Below, in pieces: positions 8,773 to 16,342 of a DNA stretch of 64,000 bases (position 1 is the stretch's first letter; each line of letters starts with the position of its first letter). The notes under the pieces are model-generated. The model was not told the origin of the DNA, searched no databases, and was given only the letters and a program-made list of their open reading frames with translations. The stretch is from Chlamydiae bacterium CG10_big_fil_rev_8_21_14_0_10_42_34. Lineage in GTDB: Bacteria; Chlamydiota; Chlamydiia; Chlamydiales; SM23-39. Made by a program: the position numbers and the translations under genes. The stretch spans positions 22,903 through 86,902 of the forward strand of contig PFAD01000013.1 in NCBI GenBank assembly GCA_002773795.1. The letters run 5' to 3'.

Positions 8773-9236
8773 AGTTTCCCCTTGTTTGTGCACCATTTAC
8801 TTATGTCTAAAGCATGTCCATAAGACTCTTGAAATTTTTCCTCGTAAGAGCGCATCGTTTCTACATACAGATCTGCAAGATGCTCCTCTTCCTCTTTCGT
8901 TCCGGAAGAAGGCTCATGATGCATATATTTGCCAAAAATACGATCGCAATCTTGCATGTATTTTCGGGTATGCAGAATATGGTCATGCCAAACTTCATCA
9001 ATCTCAAGAGTAGGAACCCTTACTAATTTGGGATCCAAAATCTTAAGCGCTAAAAAGTTTTTGTACTTTCGGACTGTGTCTTTAGCCTCCGCTTCATCCC
9101 AGTTTTTCTTACCTACAAGCCTTTTCACAATATATTGTAGATCTAGGTTTTGAATATATTGGATGGGATCTTCCGCCTTATTTTTCATTAAATACTTCTT
9201 CAGAATGAATAAATGTTCTATTAGGTCCATATACAT
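8769..9236 (-). CDS. WHxHI-motif protein (GRDP/DUF1399-like), coupled to the precursor gene
   Basis: This 155-residue cytosolic protein contains EIDEVWHDHILHTRKYMQD (around residues 78-96) and a nearby FGKYMHHEP. The pattern matches the N-terminal domain of glycine-rich domain-containing proteins (DUF1399-like), whose clustered histidines could bind a metal. That match is from memory of the motif, and the function is unknown. The gene overlaps the NHLP precursor start by four bases, so the two are translationally coupled, and this protein is a candidate maturation or immunity factor (inference). Starts at 9236, 9230 or 9188 are possible, and none has a strong ribosome binding site. Confidence 0.7.
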   Translation of the reverse strand: MYMDLIEHLFILKKYLMKNKAEDPIQYIQNLDLQYIVKRLVGKKNWDEAEAKDTVRKYKNFLALKILDPKLVRVPTLEIDEVWHDHILHTRKYMQDCDRIFGKYMHHEPSSGTKEEEEHLADLYVETMRSYEEKFQESYGHALDISKWCTNKGKL

Positions 9237-9300
9237 AAATAAGCGTTAAGAGAAAATGATTTTTTGCGATTCTAACCAGAAAAATACATTATTGAACTGA

Positions 9301-9472
9301 GAGGGTGTCTACAAAATGAGGGTTCGTCGAAGTTTTGGATTATTTTGGCCTCTTTTCGACTCCAAAATTGGGGGGCTATATACCCTGTTGATATTGCCCC
9401 CACAATTTTTGGATCGAAAATAGGCTCAAAAGAGACGAAAAATCGTCAGAACCTCACTTTGTAGACACCCTC
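9301..9472. mobile_element. MITE-like palindromic element
   Basis: A 172-bp imperfect palindrome is bounded by perfect inverted ends GAGGGTGTCTACAAA. The two arms (GAGGGTGTCTACAAA...CCAAAATTG... and its complement) pair over most of their length around a centre near 9386. It encodes no protein. The flanking bases are TGA on the left and TTA on the right, an imperfect possible 3-bp target duplication. The structure fits a non-autonomous transposable element, but no second copy or parent transposase is present in the window. Confidence 0.65.
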
Positions 9473-9522
9473 TTAGAGAACTTCAAAAAGAACGAAAAAG
9501 TTATGAGGGCACACCCAAAAAG

Positions 9523-10449
9523 TTAGAGCTGTCTCAAGATAGAGACACCAATCCTATCTTCTTCTTCATAAAGTGCCCACTTTCCAGCAAACACACTTTT
9601 CCCCACCACCTGCAGAATCATTGCAGGCTCTTCAAGATCGGGCTCTTCAACTATTACAGGAACATCTTGATAAAGGCTTTTTCCACTCAAGACGTAATGA
9701 AACAGTCTCGTCACATAGCTTTGCTGCAAAGTTGGGATTTTATATTGAATGAAAGACTCTTTTTTTATATCGTCCGTAAACCGTTGTAAAACTTTTGAGG
9801 GTTCATCAACCAAATACCAAGGCACTTTCTGACCAAGAGTTCTATCAAACGCCATAACCCACTGACTTTCAGCAAAGGGTTGGTTAGCAAGTTGATTGGA
9901 TTCTTTTTCAGAAAACCCGAGATAATCGATGGTTAAATCATTTTCCCTTCCACACAGTTTTAGCCTCGTCCCATGCCACTTGTTCCGATAGGGCTTTACA
10001 ACTTGGCCCTCAAGTTGCTTCAAACTCCGAAGCTCTTGGGGAATGAGAAAAAGATGGTGGGTATCGCCAACTGTGTAAAAGGTCCCATCTGCTTTTTTCT
10101 GATCGCGCAGGATGGGACATTTATTTCTGAGGATTTGCCGGATATGATTAGGTAACGGGGGGATCTTTAAAGGCATCGCATTGAGTCTCTTTAAAGCCAA
10201 ATACCAAGCTGTTATTTTAGGCTCTTGAAGCCTCACACGCTCAACAATGTCATCCACCTCATCGTGAAACAAAGAGGGCTTATTCTTTGAAAAATGAATC
10301 TCATTTAAAGACAATAGCTTCAACATTTGCTCTGAGGGGGTAATCCACTCAGATTTAGGCGCGGGCATTGGGGGTGGATAAGGAGCAGGCTCCTCTTGAA
10401 CTACGGGCGCCAAATAACTGGTAAAAAGATTGCTCAAATGAACCGCCAT
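9523..10449 (-). CDS. Uncharacterised protein, ~308 aa
   Basis: I do not recognise this protein. It begins MAVHLSNLF, has a Pro-rich stretch (QEEPAPYPPPMPAPKSE, about residues 17-33), and then a globular part with no membrane segment and no familiar catalytic motif. The frame is open upstream to 10719, but that part reads through tRNA-associated repeats and is not credible. An AAAGGAG site lies just before ATGs at 10458 and 10449. It sits between the MITE and the tRNA-Ser repeat array, in accessory DNA, so a species- or lineage-specific role is likely. Confidence 0.6.
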   Translation of the reverse strand: MAVHLSNLFTSYLAPVVQEEPAPYPPPMPAPKSEWITPSEQMLKLLSLNEIHFSKNKPSLFHDEVDDIVERVRLQEPKITAWYLALKRLNAMPLKIPPLPNHIRQILRNKCPILRDQKKADGTFYTVGDTHHLFLIPQELRSLKQLEGQVVKPYRNKWHGTRLKLCGRENDLTIDYLGFSEKESNQLANQPFAESQWVMAFDRTLGQKVPWYLVDEPSKVLQRFTDDIKKESFIQYKIPTLQQSYVTRLFHYVLSGKSLYQDVPVIVEEPDLEEPAMILQVVGKSVFAGKWALYEEEDRIGVSILRQL

Positions 10450-10464
10450 AAACCTCATTTCTCC

Positions 10465-10904
10465 TTTGCCAAAGTCATTTCGGAGGGAGTGGGATGGGCT
10501 GCGGCTTAAAAAGCCTCCGGGCCTAAAGGCCTGATCGCGCTTTGCGCGATCCCCTTTTCGCTTACGCTCAAAACGAACCCAAGGGTTCTCACCCCACTCC
10601 CTCCGAAATAAAAAAACCCCAGCGAAAGCTGAGGTTTTGCTATTTCGGAGAGAGCGGGATGCCCTCTCGCAACGGGCTTCGCCCGTGTCTTCCGGGCCGG
10701 CGATTTTTTTCGGGGTCAACCGAAAAAAATTCGAAAGACTTTAGCCTTCGATGCTGCTTTAGCTGCACCCTGAAAGGGCGTAGGTTCGCCTCGAACCGAA
10801 GTCAATCCCTCTACGAAAAGCCAAGCAGCTCCACCCCAAACAACGAACGCGTTGTTCGGGGACCCCGGAGGGCTTTTCTTTTCTCCGCTTTTTCGAAGAA
10901 AAAT
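10465..10904 (-). repeat. tRNA-Ser trailer with degenerate copies of the tRNA 3' end and many hairpins
   Basis: Downstream of tRNA-Ser (minus strand) the tail of the tRNA (ATCCCACTCTCTCCGA) recurs as near copies, with the discriminator-equivalent base at 10646 and at 10481. A further inverted copy lies near 10591-10606, so 10478-10612 is bounded by inverted repeats. Between them lie several small palindromes (for example GGATCGCGC/GCGCGATC, CGGGCTTCGCCCG). Long open frames here are artefacts of the repeat. The arrangement resembles the tRNA-tail repeats of the E. coli tyrT locus. Confidence 0.65.
10610..10640 (-). terminator. Rho-independent terminator in the tRNA-Ser trailer
   Basis: On the minus strand AACCTCAGC, loop TTTC, GCTGGGGTT forms a strong stem followed by seven T residues. 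It would end the tRNA-Ser transcript about 265 bases past the mature 3' end, after one copy of the tail repeat. Confidence 0.8.
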
Positions 10905-10991
10905 CGGAGAGAGTGGGATTCGAACCCACGAAACGTTTACACGTTTACACGCTTTCCAAGCGTGCTCCTTCAGCCACTCGGACATCTCTCC
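10905..10991 (-). tRNA. tRNA-Ser(GGA)
   Basis: An 87-nt class II tRNA: acceptor stem GGAGAGA/TCTCTCC with discriminator G, D-arm with GCCGAGTGG-like sequence (TCCGAGTGGCTGAAGGA), anticodon loop CTTGGAAAG giving GGA (reads UCC/UCU), a long variable arm, and T-arm with GGTTCGAATCC. CCA is not encoded. It is isolated from other RNA genes and followed by the repeat trailer. Confidence 0.95.
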
Positions 10992-11114
10992 ATAAAATAT
11001 GGGACTAGATTCTAATCAATTCATTGTTAACTCACAAGATTTTCATTTACCCACTTCTTAAAACTCCCGCCTTGCATTATATGGGGGGAAAAGCGATAGT
11101 TTTAAGGGTGCAAT

Positions 11115-11981
11115 ATGTTTAAAAGATTTATTTTACTCGCTCTTTTGGTCGCAAGCTGCGGAAAACCTCCCGCTACCCCCAAAGCAAAACCCCTCCTCCT
11201 CGTCAGCATCGCTCCATACCGCTTCCTAACCGAACAAATTGCGGGCCCAGACTTTGAGGTGAAAACCGTCGTACCGATGGCTGCAAACCCCCACTCCTTT
11301 GAGCCCACATCCCACCAAGTCACCAAAATGGGAGAAGGTCTCGTCTGGTTCCGCATCGGAGAGCCTTTCGAAAATAAAATTTTACCCGTTTTAAACAAGC
11401 ATAACCCCAAGCTAATTGTCCAAGATTTGCGCGATGGCATTAGTCTCATCGAAGAGGTCCACGAACTCAGCTGCAAACAGTGCTCTATGGACCATTTAGA
11501 CAGACACATCTGGATGAGCCCTAAGCTGGCCGCACAACAAGCAGCCCTTATCGAAAAGACACTCAGCAAACAATTCCCCGAGATGCAAGAACAGTTTGCA
11601 AAAAACTTAGAAAACCTCAGTCTTCAGCTGATCGCACTCGATCTCGAAATTCACGAAATTTTAAAGCCCATTGTAAAACGGACCCTTCTGGTTTCTCACC
11701 CCGCCTTTGCCTACTTTTGCAAGGAGTATAACTTCACTCAGCTCTCCGTTGAATACGAAGGAAAGGACCCAAGACCAAAGCATCTTGAACAGATTCTCCA
11801 AGAAGCCGTTTCTCAAAGCATGGAGATCGCTTTAGCCCTACCACAGTACAACAACAAAGGCGCGCAACTGATCGCAGAAAAAATCCATGTACCCATTCAC
11901 CTCATCGATCCCTATTCCTCTAACTATTTTGAGATGATGAGAAAATTAGCCCATTTAATTGCGGACCCCTATGCAAATTGA
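11115..11981 (+). CDS. znuA: Metal ABC transporter substrate-binding lipoprotein (ZnuA/TroA family)
   Basis: A lipoprotein signal ends at VASC-G, so the protein should be membrane-anchored on the periplasmic side. The cluster A-I metal ligands are visible in order: His in ANPHSFEPT, His in DRHIWMSPK, His in VSHPAFAYF and Asp in LIDPYSSNY. The acidic/His-rich loop typical of ZnuA is reduced to a short Cys-containing stretch (CKQCSMDHLD), so zinc is likely but manganese or iron cannot be excluded. It is followed with overlap by the ATPase and permease genes, and then rplU-rpmA-obg, an order I recall from chlamydial genomes. Confidence 0.88.
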   Translation: MFKRFILLALLVASCGKPPATPKAKPLLLVSIAPYRFLTEQIAGPDFEVKTVVPMAANPHSFEPTSHQVTKMGEGLVWFRIGEPFENKILPVLNKHNPKLIVQDLRDGISLIEEVHELSCKQCSMDHLDRHIWMSPKLAAQQAALIEKTLSKQFPEMQEQFAKNLENLSLQLIALDLEIHEILKPIVKRTLLVSHPAFAYFCKEYNFTQLSVEYEGKDPRPKHLEQILQEAVSQSMEIALALPQYNNKGAQLIAEKIHVPIHLIDPYSSNYFEMMRKLAHLIADPYAN

Positions 11982-12681
11982 GATCAACAACCTCCTTTTC
12001 TCCTACGATGAGACACAAGTGTTGCAAAAGGTCAATTTGCACGTTTGTAAAGGGGAATTTATCGGAATCATGGGACCGAATGGCGGAGGAAAAACAACTC
12101 TCCTCAAGCTGCTTATGGGATTTTTGACTCCAACAAAAGGAACAATTGAGGTTAGCGGCAAAATAGGATACGTTCCGCAAATTCAACGGACCGATAGAGA
12201 TTTCCCCATCACGCTCAATGAACTTGTCTTGCTGGGCGCTTTATCTAAAACAACTTTTTGGGGCACCTATCCGGCTGAGGTAAAAGAAAAAGCGAAGCAG
12301 CTGATCGATTTACTCGGACTCAGCGCACATAAACACAAGGTATTTGGATCCCTTTCGGGCGGACTTGCCCAAAGAGCGCTCCTCGCAAGAGCCCTTTTAT
12401 CTGATCCAGATCTTCTTCTTTTGGATGAGCCAACGGCAAACATTGATGCAGCCTCCAGCGCCGTCATTTTTGAGCTACTCGAATCGATGAAAGGGAAAAA
12501 AACAATTCTCCTTGTCACTCACGATCTCAAAACAATTATTGAACGTGTCGATAGAGTTGTCTGCGTACAAGGAGAAGTTAGCTCTTTTCTCCCCAAAGAC
12601 GTCTGCGAACATTTTGCTCTCGGCTTGTATCACACACCATTACTTGGGACAAAGCAGGAGGCAGTTCATGCTTTTCTTTGA
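11971..12681 (+). CDS. znuC: Metal ABC transporter ATP-binding protein
   Basis: A single ABC ATPase domain of about 236 residues with Walker A GPNGGGKTT, Q-loop PQIQRT, signature SLSGGLAQR, Walker B LLLLDEPT and H-switch VTHD. The ATG at 11971 (MQIEINNLLF) is preferred to a TTG at 11959, and it overlaps the end of the binding-protein gene by 11 bases. It powers uptake through the permease encoded just downstream, whose start it overlaps. Confidence 0.9.
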   Translation: MQIEINNLLFSYDETQVLQKVNLHVCKGEFIGIMGPNGGGKTTLLKLLMGFLTPTKGTIEVSGKIGYVPQIQRTDRDFPITLNELVLLGALSKTTFWGTYPAEVKEKAKQLIDLLGLSAHKHKVFGSLSGGLAQRALLARALLSDPDLLLLDEPTANIDAASSAVIFELLESMKGKKTILLVTHDLKTIIERVDRVVCVQGEVSSFLPKDVCEHFALGLYHTPLLGTKQEAVHAFL

Positions 12682-13510
12682 TAATATTTTTATCCAAATG
12701 GCTCTTTGGGCCTGTCTTTTAGCCTCGTTTGCCTCTGGTGTAATCGGCTCATTTGTCGTGATTAAGCGAATCTCTTTTATTGCCGGAAGCATCGCCCACT
12801 CAGTACTGGGCGGAATGGGACTTTGTTTGTGGCTCCAAAGAAGCTATGGCCTCAGCTGGTTAGATCCCATCTATGGCGCCTTTGCCACTGCAATTGCCTC
12901 CGCTTTGCTCTTGGGATGGATCCATCTCCACTACAAACAAAGAGAAGACGCTGTCATCGCCGCAATTTGGTCGACAGGGATGGCTATCGGAATGATTTTC
13001 CTCTCAATCACCCCCGGCACAAATGTTGAGCTGCTCAATTATTTGTTTGGCAATATCCTCTGGATCCAAACAGCAGACTTAATCCGGCTCGCCGTACTCA
13101 ATGTGATCATCCTCGGGATCGTCGCATTTTATTATCGTAAATTTTTAGCTATCTGTTTTGACGAAGAACAAGCTTTACTCCAAGGAGTTCCTGCCAAGGG
13201 GCTCTACCTCCTCTTATTAAGCCTTGTTGCCGTCTCTATCGTCTTGCTCATGCAAATTATTGGAACCATTTTAGTCATCGCACTACTCACCATTCCAGCT
13301 ACGCTTGCGAGCCTTTTTACAAGCAGACTTATCATTATGATGGGAGCGGCTACTGGCTTTTGCGCACTATTTAGTCTCGTTGGCATGGGGATCGCCCACA
13401 CCCTAAATTGGCCCCCATCAGCAACCATTGCCCTAGTGGCAGCAGCAAGCTATCTTCTTCTTTTACCCCAAAAAAAGAAGAAAAATTTCTTGAGAAAAGC
13501 CCCAAATTAG
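12668..13510 (+). CDS. znuB: Metal ABC transporter permease (ZnuB family)
   Basis: A polytopic protein of about 280 residues with some eight hydrophobic helices and the family motif AGSIAHSVLGGMGL in the region contacting the ATPase. The ATG at 12668 (MLFFDNIF) overlaps the ATPase gene by 14 bases; the longer frame from 12512 runs inside that gene and is rejected. The C-terminus is Lys-rich (QKKKKNF). It forms the inner-membrane channel of the transporter, and a hairpin follows its stop. Confidence 0.9.
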   Translation: MLFFDNIFIQMALWACLLASFASGVIGSFVVIKRISFIAGSIAHSVLGGMGLCLWLQRSYGLSWLDPIYGAFATAIASALLLGWIHLHYKQREDAVIAAIWSTGMAIGMIFLSITPGTNVELLNYLFGNILWIQTADLIRLAVLNVIILGIVAFYYRKFLAICFDEEQALLQGVPAKGLYLLLLSLVAVSIVLLMQIIGTILVIALLTIPATLASLFTSRLIIMMGAATGFCALFSLVGMGIAHTLNWPPSATIALVAAASYLLLLPQKKKKNFLRKAPN

Positions 13511-13532
13511 ACGGTTTTATCACCCCGTCTAA
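13507..13532 (+). terminator. Hairpin after the metal transporter operon
   Basis: TTAGACGG and CCGTCTAA pair around a 10-nt loop that starts at the stop codon of the permease gene. There is no clear T-run, so it may be a weak terminator separating the transporter from rplU. Confidence 0.5.
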
Positions 13533-13539
13533 ATACAGA

Positions 13540-13569
13540 TTGACAAAGAGGGGCCCACTCGAGTAATAT
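13540..13569 (+). promoter_or_regulatory. Sigma70-type promoter for rplU-rpmA-obg
   Basis: A perfect -35 hexamer TTGACA (13540-13545) lies 18 bp from TAATAT (13564-13569), placing transcription start about 25-30 bases before the rplU ATG at 13604. A second TATACT lies at about 13584. Confidence 0.7.
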
Positions 13570-13603
13570 TTTTGGGAATTATTATACTATTCTTTGAGGA
13601 AAT

Positions 13604-13912
13604 ATGTACGCAGTTATCGAGACAGGTGGAAAACAGTACCGAGTCGAAGAAGGCGATGAGATCGATGTAGAACTCTTGGGCACTGATGGCGAAGTTAAAT
13701 TTGACAAAGTGTTACTCGTTCACGATGGAAACGCACCAAAAGTCGGACTCCCCCACTTAACAGAATGCGCAGTGCATGCCGAAGTTATTGGCATTGCAAA
13801 AGGACCTAAAGTAATTGCATTCAAATATAAGAAGCGCAAGAAGTCCCGCCGCACCGTTGGCCACCGCCAAAAATATTCACGTGTGAAAATTAAGAAAATA
13901 GTCGCAGCTTAA
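13604..13912 (+). CDS. rplU: 50S ribosomal protein L21
   Basis: A 102-residue protein with the full bL21 profile: MYAVIETGGKQYRVEEGD at the start, the central VLLVHDG segment and the basic tail KKRKKSRRTVGHRQKY. It binds 23S rRNA. It follows a near-consensus promoter, and a GAGG site precedes the ATG. It leads the rplU-rpmA-obg operon. Confidence 0.97.
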   Translation: MYAVIETGGKQYRVEEGDEIDVELLGTDGEVKFDKVLLVHDGNAPKVGLPHLTECAVHAEVIGIAKGPKVIAFKYKKRKKSRRTVGHRQKYSRVKIKKIVAA

Positions 13913-13924
13913 CAAGGACTACAA

Positions 13925-14176
13925 ATGGCACATAAGAAAGGACAAGGATCCACTCGCAACGGAAGAGACTCGAAATCACAACGCCTTGGAATCAAAGCGA
14001 CCATGGGTCAATTCGTCACAGCTGGCAGCATTCTCGTAAGACAATGTGGCACAAAGTGGCACGCAAGTAAAAACGTAGGAATTGGACGCGACTTTACGCT
14101 CTTCGCTTTAATCGATGGCGTCGTCTCTTTCCGCAAAAGCGCGAAGACTCACGTCTCCGTCTTACCTGAGCAATAA
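13925..14176 (+). CDS. rpmA: 50S ribosomal protein L27
   Basis: An 83-residue bL27 that begins [16 protein letters not shown], the conserved N-terminal arm that reaches toward the peptidyl transferase centre, followed by SKRLG-like ([14 protein letters not shown]) and [13 protein letters not shown]. There is no cleavable N-terminal extension as in Firmicutes. It lies 12 bases after rplU and 5 bases before obg. Confidence 0.97.
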   Translation: MAHKKGQGSTRNGRDSKSQRLGIKATMGQFVTAGSILVRQCGTKWHASKNVGIGRDFTLFALIDGVVSFRKSAKTHVSVLPEQ

Positions 14177-14181
14177 CTCCA

Positions 14182-15186
14182 ATGTTCGTCGATACAGTCT
14201 CTTTATCTCTATCGGCGGGCAAAGGTGGCAATGGCGTCATCGCTTGGCGCCGTGAAAAATATATCCCTAAGGGCGGCCCTGCCGGCGGCGACGGCGGCAA
14301 CGGCGGCTCAGTCTATCTCAAAGCTGACGAGCAAGTTCATTCCCTAGAAGACTACCGCAATCGACGCATCATCAAAGCTCAAAACGGAGCTCCTGGTGGA
14401 GCGAACAATCGCAAAGGGAAAAACGGTCTAGATCTCTACCTGAAAATCCCAGTTGGAACACTCGTTAAAGATGCAAAAACAGGCGAAGTCCTTTATGATT
14501 TCACTGAAAAAGGGCAAACTTGGAAAATCTGTGCAGGTGGAATTGGCGGCAAAGGAAACAGCCGTTTTAAAACTTCAACGCACCAAGCTCCCTTTGTTTG
14601 CACTGATGGAACTGCAGGGAAAAACGCAGAGATCGAACTTGAGCTTAAATTAATTGCTGATATCGGTTTTGTTGGAATGCCAAATGCTGGTAAATCAACA
14701 TTGATCTCAAAGCTTGCCTACATTCAAGTAAAAATTGCACCCTACCCGTTTACAACACTACGACCTAACCTTGGAATCGTAGAATTCGACGACTTCTCTA
14801 GGATCCTCATTGCTGATATCCCAGGAATTATCGAAAATGCTCATGCAAACAAAGGGCTTGGGTTTGCTTTTTTAAGACACATTGAAAGAACCTCTTCGAT
14901 CACCTACCTCATTGAACTGGCGCCCCACCAAGACCGCGACTGTTTTGAAGAGTTTTTGATGTTAAGGCGTGAGCTCGAAGCATATAACCCAGAAATGTTA
15001 CAAAAGCCTTTCTGCGTAGTTCTAAATAAGATTGATCAAGAAGGCGCTCGCGAACTTGCCGATGCCTTTAAGGAAAAATATCCTTACGATCCAACAACTC
15101 TTTTTGAAATTTCTGCACTTGAAGGGATCAATGTTGCTCCTCTCAGAGATCACCTACAAAGCCTCACAGCAAAAGTCTACTTCTAA
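14182..15186 (+). CDS. obgE: Obg GTPase, ribosome assembly
   Basis: The glycine-rich Obg fold occupies residues 1-157 (KGGNGVIAWRREKYIPKGGP, GGDGGNGGSV), followed by the G domain with G1 GMPNAGKST, G3 DIPGII, G4 NKID and G5 SALEG. At 334 residues it lacks the C-terminal OCT domain of longer homologues. Obg acts in 50S maturation and stress control. The rplU-rpmA-obg order is widespread in bacteria. Confidence 0.95.
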   Translation: MFVDTVSLSLSAGKGGNGVIAWRREKYIPKGGPAGGDGGNGGSVYLKADEQVHSLEDYRNRRIIKAQNGAPGGANNRKGKNGLDLYLKIPVGTLVKDAKTGEVLYDFTEKGQTWKICAGGIGGKGNSRFKTSTHQAPFVCTDGTAGKNAEIELELKLIADIGFVGMPNAGKSTLISKLAYIQVKIAPYPFTTLRPNLGIVEFDDFSRILIADIPGIIENAHANKGLGFAFLRHIERTSSITYLIELAPHQDRDCFEEFLMLRRELEAYNPEMLQKPFCVVLNKIDQEGARELADAFKEKYPYDPTTLFEISALEGINVAPLRDHLQSLTAKVYF

Positions 15187-15208
15187 AAAAGCCTAAATAG
15201 GTATTCTA

Positions 15209-15592
15209 GTGCCTGTGAAAAAACTGGTATTACAAACTCTTTTATTTCTACTTCCCTTTGGATCCATTCGAGCAAATGACAACACCCCAAACGATCAGCT
15301 CCTTGTGGTTTTTGGATCCAGTGGATACGTCTTATATAAAGTACTAGATTTTGCAAATGACCACGGATTTCGTTATATCAAAATCCTCTCCTATGAATTC
15401 GCAGGCTTCGGGCACACCATTGTAGGAAAATGCGAAGGAGAGACAAAAGGGGGCACATTTTTTGAACTAAAAGATGAAAATGCTTCCGTCTCATTTTTAT
15501 GTTTTGAAGAAAAACCAGATGACATCTACATCATTGATCTACACAAATATCACTCGATTCTCGAAGATGTTATTAATGACTCAGACAGGTAA
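15209..15592 (+). CDS. Small exported protein of unknown function
   Basis: A GTG start gives a 127-residue protein with an N-terminal signal peptide (KKLVLQTLLFLLPFGSIRA) and a compact domain. The segment FGSSGYVLYKVLDFANDHG with FRYIKIL faintly resembles small CC0125-like exported proteins in which a helix precedes a Tyr-rich strand, but I would not assign it. It lies between obg and a methyltransferase gene, with three bases to the latter, so it is probably co-transcribed with it. It is likely periplasmic. Confidence 0.65.
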   Translation: MPVKKLVLQTLLFLLPFGSIRANDNTPNDQLLVVFGSSGYVLYKVLDFANDHGFRYIKILSYEFAGFGHTIVGKCEGETKGGTFFELKDENASVSFLCFEEKPDDIYIIDLHKYHSILEDVINDSDR

Positions 15593-15595
15593 GAC

Positions 15596-16297
15596 ATGTT
15601 CACAAAAAAGAAATTTCTTAAGTTAGATCCACTCCAAAAGCAAAAAAAATTAGCTGAGATTCTCAGAAAACATTACGAAGAGCAATTGACCGATTTCACC
15701 GAATACAACACATTGCTCTCCTGGATCAAATGCAATCCTTACCTGCACACAGATTTTAAAACTCTTGCCGATCGCTATCATTACCACCTACAACAAGCAG
15801 GTCTTTCATTAAAAGAGCATAACCTCCTCCCCTCTTTAAGGACAGGTGACCACACACCCAAACTCGACTTCCCCAACATCGCGATTTACCTAGATAATGT
15901 CCGCTCAGCTTACAATGTAGGCAGCATCTTAAGAACGGTTGAAGCGCTACGCATTGGCAAAGTCTACTTTGCTAAAAACACACCCTTTATCGACAACGAA
16001 AAGGTAAAAAGAACAGCTATGGGTGGAGCAGAACTTGTCCCATGCTTTCAAAACGTCTCCTTATCTGAACTTCCTCGCCCCATTATTGCACTCGACACTA
16101 GCGATGCTGCAATAAATGTAGCTGAATTTACATTCCCCGAAAGCTTTACCCTTATTTTGGGAAATGAAGAGTATGGGATTTCAGAAGAATCTTTAAAAGA
16201 GGTGGACTTCATTGTAGAAATCCCCCTTTTCGGAGCAAAAAACTCGATCAATATTGCCTGCGCCTTTGCAATTGCTGCATCTAGAATAAGACGGTAG
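15596..16297 (+). CDS. SpoU (TrmH)-family RNA 2'-O-methyltransferase
   Basis: The C-terminal 145 residues show the three SPOUT motifs: motif 1 NVRSAYNVGSILRTVEAL, motif 2 LILGNEEYGI and motif 3 IPLFGAKNSINIACAFAIA, which forms the knot and binds S-adenosylmethionine. The N-terminal 90 residues are helical and basic and probably bind RNA. Family members methylate ribose in tRNA or rRNA, and the exact target cannot be read from sequence. A hairpin lies directly after the stop. Confidence 0.88.
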   Translation: MFTKKKFLKLDPLQKQKKLAEILRKHYEEQLTDFTEYNTLLSWIKCNPYLHTDFKTLADRYHYHLQQAGLSLKEHNLLPSLRTGDHTPKLDFPNIAIYLDNVRSAYNVGSILRTVEALRIGKVYFAKNTPFIDNEKVKRTAMGGAELVPCFQNVSLSELPRPIIALDTSDAAINVAEFTFPESFTLILGNEEYGISEESLKEVDFIVEIPLFGAKNSINIACAFAIAASRIRR

Positions 16298-16300
16298 ACT

Positions 16301-16336
16301 TTTTTCCTTTCTACTATTAGAAGAAAGGAAAAGGAG
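16301..16336 (+). promoter_or_regulatory. Hairpin overlapping the ribosome binding site of the 16343 gene
   Basis: TTTTCCTTTCT (16302-16312) is a perfect complement of AGAAAGGAAAA (16322-16332) with a 9-nt loop. The ribosome binding site AAGGAG (16331-16336) begins inside the distal arm. It may act as a terminator for the methyltransferase gene, or limit translation of the next gene. Confidence 0.5.
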
Positions 16337-16342
16337 TAACCC

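Noticed and set aside
9301..9472. CRISPR or phage attachment site reading of the palindrome
   Set aside because: There is only one unit, no spacers and no adjacent integrase or cas genes.
10450..10719. Apparent 90-residue N-terminal extension of the 9523 gene
   Set aside because: It reads through hairpins and tRNA-tail repeats and has no ribosome binding site; a start at 10449 or 10458 has one.
10716..10985. Frame starting MSEWLKEHAWKACKR on the minus strand
   Set aside because: It is the translation of tRNA-Ser(GGA) and its trailer, not a protein gene.
10542..11015. 157-residue plus-strand frame
   Set aside because: It is antisense to the tRNA-Ser and its repeat array, with no supporting start signal.
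12512..12667. Longer start of the ZnuB permease
   Set aside because: This part lies inside the ATPase gene in another frame and lacks permease character; ATG 12668 starts the first helix.
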